Shown: positions 8,204 through 16,252 of the stretch, piece by piece
How the letters are laid out: each line of letters begins with the position of its first letter
Numbering within the stretch: position 1 is the stretch's first letter
NCBI RefSeq assembly: GCF_030551255.1
Contig: NZ_CP130630.1
Span: 5,871,501-5,935,500 of the forward strand
Reading direction: 5' to 3'
DNA: 64,000 nucleotides
Origin: Streptomyces sp. NL15-2K
GTDB taxonomy: Bacteria > Actinomycetota > Actinomycetes > Streptomycetales > Streptomycetaceae
Notes under the pieces: generated by a model
Told to the model about the DNA's origin: nothing
Databases searched by the model: none
Seen by the model: only the letters and a program-made list of their open reading frames with translations
Position numbers and translations under genes: made by a program

Positions 8204-9751
8204 ATGGAACCCCGCAACCCACGTCGTTGGTGGATCCTCGTCGTGCTCTGCCTGAGCACGCTGGTGCTGGTGATCGACAACATGGCGCTCACCGTCGCGG
8301 TGCCGGCGATGACCGAGGACCTCGGCGCGAGCGCCCAGGACACGCAGTGGATCCTCGACTCCTACATCCTGGTCTTCGCGGGTCTCCTGCTGACCTCCGG
8401 AAGCCTCGGTGACCGGTTCGGCCGCCGGAAGGTGATGCTGATGGGGCTGCTGCTCTTCGGGGCGGCCTCAATGGCCGCGTCCTTCTGCACCAGCCCCGGC
8501 GAGGTGATCGCCGTACGTATCGCGATGGGTGTCGGCGGCGCGCTGATCATGCCGTCCACCCTCTCCATCCTCATCACCGTCTTCGACGAGGAGGAGCGCG
8601 GCAAGGCGATGGCGGCCTGGAGCTCGGTGTCGATGCTGGGGCTGGTGGGCAGCCCGGTCCTGGGCGGCGTACTGATCGAGCACTTCTCCTGGCAGGCGAT
8701 CTTCTTCATCAACGTGCCCGTCGTCGCCCTGGCCCTGCTCGCCGGTGTCACGCTCATGCCGGAGTCGAAGGCCCCGTGGCAGAAGGCGGACCCGCTGGGC
8801 GCGGTGCTGTCGGCGGTCGGTATGACGGCGCTGGTCTGGTGGATCATCGAGCTCCCGCAGCACGGGGCGTTCGGCGGCCGCTCGACGCTCACGCTGGCGG
8901 CGGCGGTCCTGTCCCTGGCCGGCTTCGTGGTCTGGGAGAACATCACCCGCTCGCCCATGGTCCCGCTGGTCCTCTTCAAGCACCGCAACTTCAGCGGCGG
9001 CTCGCTCTCCCTGGCTCTCGTGCAGATCGGCAACGGCGGTCTGCTGCTGATCCTCACCCAGTACCTGCAGTTCGTGCTCGGCTACTCGGCGATCGAGGCG
9101 GGCCTGGCCTTCCTGCCGCTGGCGGTGACGGCACTGGTCGGCAACGGCGTGGGCGTGAAGCTGGCGGCGAGGATCGGCAATCGCTTCGTGATCCTGGCCG
9201 GCATGCTGATCATGGTCGCCTGCTTCGCCCTGATGACCACGGTCTCGGCCGACTCCGGCTTCGGGGTCCCCGCGGTGGCCCTCGGTCTGCTCGGCCTCGG
9301 CGCGGGTCTGGCGATGCCGGCCGCGGTCGGCGCGCTGATGAGCACCATCCCCGCGGACAAGGCGGGCGTCGGCTCGGCCCTGAACGACACCATCCAGCAG
9401 GCCGGTACGGCGCTGGGCATCGCGATCCTGGGCTCGCTGCTGTCGAGCGGCTTCAAGGCGGAGATGCCGGTGGACGCGCCGGAGGAGGCCAAGCGTTCGA
9501 TCGCGGAGACGCTGGCGATCGCTGGCGGCGACAGCGGCGACAGCGGGCTGATCCGGGCGGCGCGGGAGGCCTTCACGGCCTCGATGTCGACGACCTTCAC
9601 GGTGAGCGCGATCGGTGTCCTGGCGGCGGCGGTGCTGGCGACGCTGGTGATGCGGGACGGGAAGGGCGAGCAGGCGTCGGGGGTCGACTCGGGAGCGGAA
9701 TCGGGAGTGGAGGGAGCGGACTCGGCGAAGGAGGCGGAGTTGGTCGCCTGA
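8204..9751 (+). CDS. MFS drug efflux transporter, DHA2 (EmrB/QacA) type
   Basis: 515 residues with about 14 transmembrane helices. It should be a proton-coupled exporter of lipophilic compounds in the cytoplasmic membrane. Motif A is seen as GSLGDRFGRRKVML (about residues 66-79). The first helix carries the DHA2 pattern LVLVIDNMALTVAVPAM with an Asp in helix 1, and motif C-like Gly/Pro spacing follows (GVGGALIMPSTLSI, SPVLGGVLIEHFSWQAIFFINVP). The C-terminal tail is acidic and hydrophilic. ATG 8204 follows AGGAGCGAAGGGACG. It is divergent from, and probably repressed by, the TetR protein at 7289-8023. Substrate cannot be predicted. Confidence 0.9.
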   Translation: MEPRNPRRWWILVVLCLSTLVLVIDNMALTVAVPAMTEDLGASAQDTQWILDSYILVFAGLLLTSGSLGDRFGRRKVMLMGLLLFGAASMAASFCTSPGEVIAVRIAMGVGGALIMPSTLSILITVFDEEERGKAMAAWSSVSMLGLVGSPVLGGVLIEHFSWQAIFFINVPVVALALLAGVTLMPESKAPWQKADPLGAVLSAVGMTALVWWIIELPQHGAFGGRSTLTLAAAVLSLAGFVVWENITRSPMVPLVLFKHRNFSGGSLSLALVQIGNGGLLLILTQYLQFVLGYSAIEAGLAFLPLAVTALVGNGVGVKLAARIGNRFVILAGMLIMVACFALMTTVSADSGFGVPAVALGLLGLGAGLAMPAAVGALMSTIPADKAGVGSALNDTIQQAGTALGIAILGSLLSSGFKAEMPVDAPEEAKRSIAETLAIAGGDSGDSGLIRAAREAFTASMSTTFTVSAIGVLAAAVLATLVMRDGKGEQASGVDSGAESGVEGADSAKEAELVA

Positions 9752-9877
9752 CCCTGATTGAGTTGTCCGGGAGGCCGGTGCCCTGCGCGGGGCACCGGCC
9801 TCCGGCGTTGTCCGCGTCCGCCGCCGCGTTCTCCGGCGGGAATGCCCTGTCGGCCTTCTCGGTTGAGGGTGGCAGAA

Positions 9878-9893
9878 AGTTCAATGCTCAACT
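9878..9893. promoter_or_regulatory. Candidate operator upstream of pirin gene
   Basis: AGTTCAATGCTCAACT is an imperfect palindrome (arms AGTTCA and AGTTGA) 28 bases before the pirin start, and is followed by another AACTAAAC. Its placement over the likely promoter suggests a MarR-type repressor site. No MarR gene is adjacent, so the regulator would act from elsewhere. Confidence 0.35.
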
Positions 9894-9920
9894 AAACTCG
9901 GAGCACAAGGAGGTACCGAC

Positions 9921-10892
9921 ATGCCTGCAGTGACCGTCGAGAACCCGCTGACGCTGCCGCGCGTCGCCGCATCAGCCGATGCCGTGGCCCGTCCCGTGCT
10001 CGCCGTCACGACCGCGCCCAGCGGTTTCGAGGGCGAGGGCTTCCCGGTGCGCCGTGCGTTCGCCGGGATCAACTACCGCCACCTGGACCCGTTCATCATG
10101 ATGGACCAGATGGGCGAGGTGGAGTACGCGCCCGGGGAGCCGAAGGGGACCCCCTGGCACCCGCACCGCGGCTTCGAGACCGTCACCTACATCATCGACG
10201 GGATCTTCGACCACCAGGACTCCAACGGCGGTGGCGGCACCATCACCAACGGCGACACCCAGTGGATGACGGCAGGCGCCGGCCTGCTCCACATCGAGGC
10301 TCCGCCGGAGTCCCTCGTCATGTCCGGAGGGCTCTTCCACGGGCTCCAGCTGTGGGTGAACCTCCCCGCCAAGGACAAGATGATGACGCCGAGGTACCAG
10401 GACATCAGGGGCGGCAGCGTCCAGTTGCTGACGACCCCCGATGGTGGGGCCCTCCTGCGCGTCATCGCCGGTGAACTGGACGGTCACCAGGGCCCCGGCA
10501 TCACGCACACCCCGATCACCATGGTCCACGCGACGCTGGCACCGGGTGCGGAACTCACGCTGCCGTGGCGTGAGGACTTCAACGGGCTCGCGTACGTGCT
10601 GGCGGGGCGTGGCGCGGTGGGCGCGGAGCGCCGGCCGATCCACCTCGGTCAGACGGCCGTGTTCGGAGCGGGCTCCTCGCTGACCGTCCGCGCGGACGAG
10701 AAGCAGGACTCGCACACGCCGGACCTGGAGGTCGTCCTCCTCGGCGGTCAGCCGATCCGTGAGCCGATGGCGCACTACGGCCCCTTCGTGATGAACACGC
10801 GGGAGGAACTGCAGCAGGCGTTCGAGGACTTCCAGAAGGGGCGGCTGGGGACGATCCCCGCCGTTCACGGAATGTCTGAGGGCGGGCTGTAA
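9921..10892 (+). CDS. Pirin family protein
   Basis: 323 residues forming a two-domain cupin of the pirin family. The N-terminal iron-binding pattern is visible: FIMMDQMGE, WHPHRGFETVTYIIDG (two His) and, about 40 residues on, LLHIEAPPE (His, Glu). The second domain carries LPWREDFNGLAYVLAGRG. Bacterial pirins range from quercetin 2,3-dioxygenases to redox-linked regulators of central metabolism (for example PirA, reported to modulate beta-oxidation in Streptomyces); which applies is not decidable here. ATG 9921 has a near-perfect AAGGAGG seven bases upstream, so translation should be strong. It is monocistronic with a terminator just downstream. Confidence 0.9.
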   Translation: MPAVTVENPLTLPRVAASADAVARPVLAVTTAPSGFEGEGFPVRRAFAGINYRHLDPFIMMDQMGEVEYAPGEPKGTPWHPHRGFETVTYIIDGIFDHQDSNGGGGTITNGDTQWMTAGAGLLHIEAPPESLVMSGGLFHGLQLWVNLPAKDKMMTPRYQDIRGGSVQLLTTPDGGALLRVIAGELDGHQGPGITHTPITMVHATLAPGAELTLPWREDFNGLAYVLAGRGAVGAERRPIHLGQTAVFGAGSSLTVRADEKQDSHTPDLEVVLLGGQPIREPMAHYGPFVMNTREELQQAFEDFQKGRLGTIPAVHGMSEGGL

Positions 10893-10911
10893 GAGTCCCT
10901 GTGACCAAGAA

Positions 10912-10945
10912 GAAGCCTCGTCCGGTGAGCGGCGGACGAGGCTTC
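10912..10945. terminator. Bidirectional terminator after pirin gene
   Basis: GAAGCCTCGTCCG and CGGACGAGGCTTC make a perfect 13-bp stem with an 8-base loop, followed by CTTGTCGTT. It separates the pirin gene from the convergent gene ending at 10959. Confidence 0.8.
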
Positions 10946-10958
10946 CTTGTCGTTGAGG

Positions 10959-11639
10959 TCAGGGGCGGGCCTGAGGCAGCATCAGGTCGTCTGTGAGGGC
11001 CCCGGGGGGAACGTGGTCAGGACGCCAGGTCGTCGGGGCGATGGCGCCGAACGGTTCATAAGCAAGAACGTCCGAGTGAGTCGAGTCGGACCATTCTTCG
11101 ATGACGATGACCTCGATCGGATTTCCGTCCTCGTCGCGACCGATTCCGAGCGTGGCGCGGACCAGACCCGGCGTTCGTCCGCCGCGCAGCCGGGCTGTCT
11201 GCTGTTTCACCAGCGCATGGACGCCCGCGTCGTCCGTGACGGGGAGCCGCCGTGTCATCCACTTCTGGGCGACCGTGTCGTCGTGCGCGACCACACCGAC
11301 GATCTCGGTCAGCGACCGGTCCCGCTCGATACCGGCAACCCGTTCGTCGATCGCCGCGCCAGGGATCGACGCGACGTGGTGGACGTAGTGGTCGCGTGCG
11401 GCGGCGGTGGTCCACAGCGACTGGAGGAACAGCGTCGGTTCCGCCGGCGAGCGAAGCACCGAGAACTGGATCAGCCCGTCGGACCGGGGCATCACCTCCA
11501 GTGCGCCGCGAGCGGCTTTGTCCGCCTCCGCCGCCGTGGGCAACCGCCACCAGCTGTCGATTCGGGCCTTGGCATCGTCATGGTGAGTGGCAACGTGTGC
11601 TGGCCGCATCGCTCGGGCTTGGGTCTGCTGATCGGTCAT
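10959..11639 (-). CDS. Hypothetical protein, possible ABM-like monooxygenase fold, MerR-controlled
   Basis: 226 residues, soluble, no signal peptide. The two halves both look like small alpha-beta barrel units (GLIQFSVLRSPAEPTLFLQSLWTTAAARDHYVHHV and, later, ATLGIGRDEDGNPIEVIVIEEW), which resembles a duplicated ABM-type domain; this is a weak structural impression, not a motif match. I chose ATG 11639 (MTDQQTQARAM) because a MerR-type promoter puts the transcription start on this codon, giving a leaderless mRNA; ATG 11663 would lie inside that promoter. It is divergent from the MerR gene at 11702, which probably activates it in response to a small molecule. Confidence 0.65.
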   Translation of the reverse strand: MTDQQTQARAMRPAHVATHHDDAKARIDSWWRLPTAAEADKAARGALEVMPRSDGLIQFSVLRSPAEPTLFLQSLWTTAAARDHYVHHVASIPGAAIDERVAGIERDRSLTEIVGVVAHDDTVAQKWMTRRLPVTDDAGVHALVKQQTARLRGGRTPGLVRATLGIGRDEDGNPIEVIVIEEWSDSTHSDVLAYEPFGAIAPTTWRPDHVPPGALTDDLMLPQARP

Positions 11640-11645
11640 GCCTCC

Positions 11646-11676
11646 ACTCTGGGTATTGAACATTTGTTGAAGGCAA
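11646..11676 (-). promoter_or_regulatory. MerR-type promoter with 19-bp spacer
   Basis: Reading the minus strand, TTGCCT (-35, 11676-11671) and CAGAGT (-10, 11651-11646) are 19 bases apart. The spacer holds the palindrome TTCAACAAATGTTCAA (arms match 6 of 7). Long spacers of 19-20 bp with a central dyad are the hallmark of promoters twisted open by MerR proteins. The predicted start, seven bases after the -10, is the A of ATG 11639, so the transcript is leaderless. Confidence 0.6.
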
Positions 11677-11701
11677 GGTCCCGGCGGTGGAAAGTGATGT
11701 C

Positions 11702-12118
11702 ATGGCAGACACCAGCAATCTGACTGATTCGCCGCCGACCGTTGGTCCACGCGATGCCGGCTTGACCGTCGGCGACGTCGCTCGAGAGTCAGGGGTTGCC
11801 ACTTCGGCGGTGCGCTTCTACGAGCGGTACGGCGTGATCGAGGCGGAACGAACCAGCATCAACCACCGGGCTTTTGATCCGTCGGCGGCGTGTCGGATCA
11901 AGGTGGCCAAATTGGCCCAGGGCGTCGGCTTGACCGTTCGTGAGATCGCGGAGCTGCTCGCCGACTTGCCCCCCGACCCCCAACCTGACGACTGGGCCGA
12001 GATCGCTCAGCAATTGATGGACGAGGCTGAGCGTCGAGTGGCCGCACTGCGCGGCTACCTGACGGAGATCGCCTCCGCCGGCAAACTCTGCGAGGTCGTC
12101 GATCGGATGAGCCAGTGA
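11702..12118 (+). CDS. MerR family transcriptional regulator
   Basis: 138 residues. After a 22-residue leader the MerR winged helix is seen (LTVGDVARESGVATSAVRFYERYGVIEAERTSINHRAFDPSAACRIKVAKLAQGVGLTVREIAELL, about 23-88), then a dimerisation helix and a short C-terminus with one Cys. There is no Cys cluster for metal or Fe-S binding, so it is not a classical SoxR, CueR or ZntR. The layout, divergent from 10959-11639 over a 19-bp-spacer promoter, makes that gene the likely target. ATG 11702 was preferred over GTG 11687 because of the GGTGGAAAG upstream. The ligand is unknown. Confidence 0.85.
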   Translation: MADTSNLTDSPPTVGPRDAGLTVGDVARESGVATSAVRFYERYGVIEAERTSINHRAFDPSAACRIKVAKLAQGVGLTVREIAELLADLPPDPQPDDWAEIAQQLMDEAERRVAALRGYLTEIASAGKLCEVVDRMSQ

Positions 12119-12176
12119 GCCAACGCGCCGGACCTGGAGGTCGTCCTGCTGTGATCCTCCGGCTTGACGTCCGTGC

Positions 12177-12207
12177 TTGACCTTCAAGTCGCTTGAAAGC
12201 CGACACT
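12177..12207 (+). promoter_or_regulatory. MerR-type autoregulated promoter, leaderless start
   Basis: TTGACC (12177-12182) and GACACT (12202-12207) are separated by exactly 19 bases. The spacer contains the dyad CTTCAAG-TCG-CTTGAAAG. The -10 ends seven bases before ATG 12215, so transcription should begin at the start codon; no ribosome binding site is present. The architecture fits autoregulation by the MerR domain of the gene it drives. Confidence 0.7.
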
Positions 12208-12214
12208 CGCCTGC

Positions 12215-13294
12215 ATGGACGACACCGACGGATTGATGAGCATCGGCGCCTTCGCCCGCCAGGTGGGACTGGCGCCGAGTGCTCTGCGGTTCTACGACGA
12301 CTGCGGAGTGCTGCCTCCGGCCCACGTGGACGAGGCGACCGGCTACCGCTACTACGCCCCTGACCAGGAGAACCGCGCGATTCTGGTACGGCGGCTGCGG
12401 GAAGCCGGGATGCCGCTGACCGACACCTCGGTGGTGCTCGACGGCACGCGCGAGGAGGCACGTGCCGTGCTGGCGGAGCACGCGCACCGGGCGCGGGAGA
12501 CCGCGGCGTCGGCGCAGGCGGCGACCGAGCGGATCCTTCGCGATCTGCTGGGCGGGGCCGCCGGGACCGAAGTGCGGCTGGGCGGGGCGGAGCTGGCCGG
12601 CGCCGTACGGCAGGTCGCGCCCGCGGTGGCGAGCGGTGCCGGGCAGGCGGAGTTCCCGACGCTCGGCTGTGTCCTCGTGGAGGTCGATCGCGAGGAAGTA
12701 CGCCTGGTGGCCACGGACCGCTACCGCTTGGCGGTCCGCGCGCTTCGGCCGACCTCGGGCGAGGGCGTTCGGCCCGGTCCGTGTCACGTCCTGGTCGACG
12801 TCCGGGAGTTGAGGGACGCCGCCTCCTGGGCCATGCGTCTCCCGACCGTCGACCTCGAAGTGGACGAGCAGGGGGCGAGGCTTCGAGACGGCGACGCTGT
12901 GCGTGTCCTGCCGACCGTCGACGGGACGTTCCCCGAGTACCGGATGATCCTGGACGATCTGCCGACGCCCCGGCACCGGGTCATCGTGGACCGGGCGGCT
13001 CTTCGCACGGTGATCGCCGATGCTGGGTACGAGGGTCCGGTGACGCTGCATGCGCAGGAACAGCGGCTCGAACTCACGTCCCATGACTCGGGAACGTCCG
13101 GGTTGGCCGCGATCTGCACCGGGCCGCCGGTGCGTATCGCCTTCGACCCGGCGGTGCTGGTTCCGGCCCTCGACGCCGGCGTCGGTCCCGACGTATTGCT
13201 GGAGATCTCGTCGCCGGTCCAGCCGGTGGTGGTCCGCTCGGCCGACCAGGGGAGTTTCACGACGTTGGTGATGCCGGTTCAGGTGAGCGAGTGA
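12215..13294 (+). CDS. MerR winged helix fused to DNA polymerase III beta-clamp-like domains
   Basis: 359 residues with two unrelated parts. Residues 5-70 are a MerR winged helix (MSIGAFARQVGLAPSALRFYDDCGVL...), followed by a coiled helix to about 115. Residues 120-359 look like the middle and C-terminal domains of the sliding clamp DnaN: FPTLGCVLVEVDREEVRLVATDRYRLAVRAL, then DGTFPEYRMILDD, then an end reading VRSADQGSFTTLVMPV. Only two of the three clamp domains are present, so it should not replace DnaN. It may use the clamp fold to sense DNA or a ligand, or to dock clamp-binding proteins. Such fusions occur across Streptomyces but I know of no assigned function. Transcript appears leaderless; the next gene begins nine bases later. 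Confidence 0.88.
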   Translation: MDDTDGLMSIGAFARQVGLAPSALRFYDDCGVLPPAHVDEATGYRYYAPDQENRAILVRRLREAGMPLTDTSVVLDGTREEARAVLAEHAHRARETAASAQAATERILRDLLGGAAGTEVRLGGAELAGAVRQVAPAVASGAGQAEFPTLGCVLVEVDREEVRLVATDRYRLAVRALRPTSGEGVRPGPCHVLVDVRELRDAASWAMRLPTVDLEVDEQGARLRDGDAVRVLPTVDGTFPEYRMILDDLPTPRHRVIVDRAALRTVIADAGYEGPVTLHAQEQRLELTSHDSGTSGLAAICTGPPVRIAFDPAVLVPALDAGVGPDVLLEISSPVQPVVVRSADQGSFTTLVMPVQVSE

Positions 13295-13302
13295 GGGACG
13301 CC

Positions 13303-13944
13303 ATGGACCCCGACAATCCCGTCGTGAACCTGTGCGCGCAGGGCATGCGGGCAGAGTCCGAAGGCCGGAACGCCGACGCCCGTGACCTCTTCGAGCGGGC
13401 CTGGCAGACCGCCGCCGACGACTACGAGGCGTGCGTCGCCGCCCACTACCTCGCGCGGCACCAGCCGACGCCACAGCAGACCCTGCACTGGAACCAGGAA
13501 TGCCTGAACCGCGCGGATCTGGTCGGAGACGAACGGGTCAGCGGTTTCCACGCCTCCCTGCACATCAACATGGCCAAGGCGTACGGCGATCTGGCCGAGC
13601 CCGGCAAGGCGCGCGAGCACTTCGAGCTGGCCGCCGCGCACGTGGATGCGGTGCCGTCGGGGCAGTACGGCGACTGGATGCGGGTCGCGGTCGCGGAGGG
13701 GCTGCGGGCCACGGGAGCGACGGAAGCGCGGGCCGTCGACGGTCTGTTGCGGGCGCTGTTCGTCAAGTTCTGTGCACGCGGCGACTTGAAGGCGCTGGGG
13801 CTGGTTCTGCCGGCCTATCTCACCGATCTCGGAACAGAGGATGACCGGATGCGGCTGGTCACGGCGTTGCAGATGGTCCATGCGGCGGGGTGGCTGCCGG
13901 AAGAGGAACGGCAGATACTGAGTAACGCCATCGGTGTGCTGTAG
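13303..13944 (+). CDS. TPR-like helical protein, operon partner of MerR-clamp fusion
   Basis: 213 residues, almost wholly helical, with repeats that look tetratricopeptide-like (EGRNADARDLFERAWQTAADDYEACVAAHYLARHQ; NMAKAYGDLAEPGKAREHFELAAAHV). ATG 13303 has GAGGGA six bases upstream, overlapping the end of the MerR-clamp gene, so the two are cotranscribed and probably work together. TPR proteins usually act as adaptors; this one may read out or relay the MerR-clamp protein. No catalytic motif is seen. A bidirectional terminator follows. Confidence 0.75.
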   Translation: MDPDNPVVNLCAQGMRAESEGRNADARDLFERAWQTAADDYEACVAAHYLARHQPTPQQTLHWNQECLNRADLVGDERVSGFHASLHINMAKAYGDLAEPGKAREHFELAAAHVDAVPSGQYGDWMRVAVAEGLRATGATEARAVDGLLRALFVKFCARGDLKALGLVLPAYLTDLGTEDDRMRLVTALQMVHAAGWLPEEERQILSNAIGVL

Positions 13945-13965
13945 ATCTCCGGTACGGTACGACGA

Positions 13966-14002
13966 GGCCCGAAGCCGCAACCTTGTTTTGCGACTTCGGG
14001 CC
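13966..14002. terminator. Bidirectional terminator
   Basis: GGCCCGAAGCCGCAA pairs with TTGCGACTTCGGGCC, a 15-bp stem with one mismatch and a 7-base loop. It lies between the TPR-like gene and the convergent BRO-type gene. Confidence 0.75.
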
Positions 14003-14020
14003 TGTCTTACGGTGTCTCGG

Positions 14021-14941
14021 TTACGGCAGCACGTAGACCGGCGCCCCGTCTGGAGCGCAGCCGGCCTGCCGTACGCAACCACGCTTCAGCAGCATGCGCA
14101 GGCGGTCGTGGACGCGGTCGTGCGGGAGGCCGGTGCGGTTGGCGATCTCCTCGACGCGGTAGCGGGCGCCGCCGTGCAGCAGGGCCGGGGCGAGGTAGGC
14201 GGCCACGGCGTGGACGTCCTCGGTGACGACGAGGTTCTTCGCCTTCCAGGTGGCGAGGAGCTCTTGGGGGGTCAACTTCGGGATGGAGTGTGAGCGGTCG
14301 GTGGGGCGCTTGAGGGCGTCGGCGATATCTCGCAGCGCGTCGGCCATCATGTTCTGGCTCTGGGTGATCTGCCGCAGCAGATCGTTGCGCTCCTCCTGGA
14401 AGGCCGTCAGCATCTCGTCGGCCCGGATGTTCCGCTCTTCGAGACGGACGATGGCGTCGGCGACCTGCTGGGGCATGACGTATGCGGTGGTGGCGTTGGG
14501 CGTGGGTTGTACTGGGGACGGTTCCAGGGAGTAGGAGCCGTCGCGCTGGATAGTGGCGATCACCTCGGAGACCCAGGCCTTGAAGGGCTGGGACTCCGGC
14601 TTCGTGCATCCGTTGACCAACCGGATCAGGCCCTGAAGGTTGACGAGATTCATGTCTCGTCGCCACTCTCGACCTGCGGGAATGTCGAGAGTGTGCCTCT
14701 GAAGCACACTCTCGGCACTGGCAAAGTTGATCGCGTCGGCAACGTTCCGCAATGCAGATCCCACGTGCGTGTACCCCAGGTTCCTGCACACGTCGACGGC
14801 CGGGAACCAGTGTGTCCCGTCCGGCATGGTCAGTCTCCGTACGCGTGCGCCCGTCGCCGCGTACACGAAGTCACTGATTTCGATCGCGTCCTGCCGCTGT
14901 GCCGCCGACTGTTGCGGCGGCGTGTTGTTCTGCTCGTTCAT
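14021..14941 (-). CDS. BRO-N domain protein, phage antirepressor-like
   Basis: 306 residues. Residues 20-130 match the BRO-N fold of phage antirepressors (VYAATGARVRRLTMPDGTHW, FPAVDVCRNLGYTHVGSALR, LVNLQGLIRLVNGCTKPESQ). A coiled coil (about 155-205, QEERNDLLRQITQSQNMMADALRD) follows, then a C-terminal winged helix (YRVEEIANRTGLPHDRVHDRLRMLLKRG). It is likely a DNA-binding regulator. No prophage genes, integrase or att sites are nearby, so it is a stand-alone domesticated copy. GGAGG lies nine bases before ATG 14941. The upstream 165 bases to the AI-2E gene are shared promoter space. Confidence 0.8.
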   Translation of the reverse strand: MNEQNNTPPQQSAAQRQDAIEISDFVYAATGARVRRLTMPDGTHWFPAVDVCRNLGYTHVGSALRNVADAINFASAESVLQRHTLDIPAGREWRRDMNLVNLQGLIRLVNGCTKPESQPFKAWVSEVIATIQRDGSYSLEPSPVQPTPNATTAYVMPQQVADAIVRLEERNIRADEMLTAFQEERNDLLRQITQSQNMMADALRDIADALKRPTDRSHSIPKLTPQELLATWKAKNLVVTEDVHAVAAYLAPALLHGGARYRVEEIANRTGLPHDRVHDRLRMLLKRGCVRQAGCAPDGAPVYVLP

Positions 14942-15106
14942 CGAGCTTCACCTCCGCCTCGGAAGCTAGGCACGCATGAATGCGGCTCACGTCCATAGCA
15001 AGGTTGTTCACCCGATAGTGGACGGAGGCATCGATTCTGCGGGGCACATACGGCGTTCGGCCGCCTGAGCGCGACGCCCCCAGCTGACGTATGGCCAGAT
15101 GGGAAC

Positions 15107-16252
15107 GTGCAGGCACCGCAACCGTCTCTACTCCCGGACCCCGTCCGCCGCGTCGGCGCCTGGTGTGCCGTTGCCCTGCTCGTCGCCGGAGTCGTCTACG
15201 TCGGGATCCGGTTGGCCGTGGAGTTCCGTACCGCCGTTGTCCCCGTGCTGCTCGCTCTTCTCGGGACCGCGCTGCTTGGGCCCTTCCACCGGCGGCTGGT
15301 GAAGGCCAAGGTCAACCGGTCCGTCGCCGCCGGTGTCACCTGTGTCGCCGTCGTGGGCGTCGTCGGTGGGGCCGTGTACATCGTCGTCGCCGCGCTCATC
15401 GACACCGGGGACGAGATCGTCACCTCTCTCAAGGACGCGGCGCAGGGGCTCAGCGACCACTTCGGGGCCGCCGGGACCTCGCTGGACGACCTGGCCTCCA
15501 ATGCCAAGGAGTTGTTGACCAAGTTCGGGGGGACGGCCGCGTCCGGGGTCATCAGCGGCGTGAGTGTCGTCGGCGAGACCATCGCCATGGCCGTACTCGC
15601 CCTGCTCCTCGTCTTCTTCTTTCTGCGGGACTCCGACAAAGCCGCCGAAACCTTGCGGGCCCTCTCACCGCACCACAGCGGCGACCTCCTGGAGGCCATG
15701 GTCCGGCGGGCCTACCAGGCCGTCGAGGGGTTCATGCGCGGGACCACCTTCATCGCGCTCATCGACGCCCTCTGCATCACCGTCGGGCTGCTCGTTCTCG
15801 ATGTGCCGGGGGCCGTGGGGCTCGGGGCGCTCGTCTTCGTGGGGGCGTACATCCCCTACCTCGGCGCCTTCCTCTCCGGCGCGGTCGCCGTGCTCGTGGC
15901 GCTGGCCGACCGGGGGTTCGTGATCGCCTTGTGGGCGCTGGGGGTGGTCCTGGCGGTCCAGGTCCTGGAGGGGCATGTGCTGCAGCCCATGATCCAGAGC
16001 CGCACCGTGCAGATGCATCCCGCCGTCGTCATGGTGGCCATCACCGCGGGGGCCTCCGTGGCCGGAGTTCTGGGGATGCTGCTCGCCGTGCCGCTCACCG
16101 CCGCCGTCTTCGGGGTCGTGCACGAGTTGCGTACGCGCTATTCCGCACCTGCCGTGGACTCGTCACCTGCCGTGGACTCGTCACCTGCCGTGGACTCGTC
16201 ACCCTCCGTGGACTCGTCACCCGCCGAGGACTCGTCGGCAGAGGACTCGTAG
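15107..16252 (+). CDS. AI-2E family transporter
   Basis: 381 residues with about eight membrane helices, of the AI-2E exporter/permease (PerM) superfamily. Conserved features are the N-terminal helix pair, the long periplasmic-like segment [14 protein letters not shown]..., the [22 protein letters not shown] helix, and the C-terminal [19 protein letters not shown] then [20 protein letters not shown] signature. Substrate is unknown; many members are not autoinducer exporters. GTG 15107 is the first usable start; the ribosome site GGGAA is weak. The last 35 residues are a repeat of SPAVDS, encoded by 18-bp tandem repeats that overlap the antisense end of the SpoIIE gene. Confidence 0.88.
   Translation: MQAPQPSLLPDPVRRVGAWCAVALLVAGVVYVGIRLAVEFRTAVVPVLLALLGTALLGPFHRRLVKAKVNRSVAAGVTCVAVVGVVGGAVYIVVAALIDTGDEIVTSLKDAAQGLSDHFGAAGTSLDDLASNAKELLTKFGGTAASGVISGVSVVGETIAMAVLALLLVFFFLRDSDKAAETLRALSPHHSGDLLEAMVRRAYQAVEGFMRGTTFIALIDALCITVGLLVLDVPGAVGLGALVFVGAYIPYLGAFLSGAVAVLVALADRGFVIALWALGVVLAVQVLEGHVLQPMIQSRTVQMHPAVVMVAITAGASVAGVLGMLLAVPLTAAVFGVVHELRTRYSAPAVDSSPAVDSSPAVDSSPSVDSSPAEDSSAEDS

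Noticed and set aside
14871..15116. 81-codon minus-strand frame upstream of the BRO gene
   Set aside because: It overlaps the BRO start in another frame and the AI-2E start, and has no ribosome site or recognisable family.
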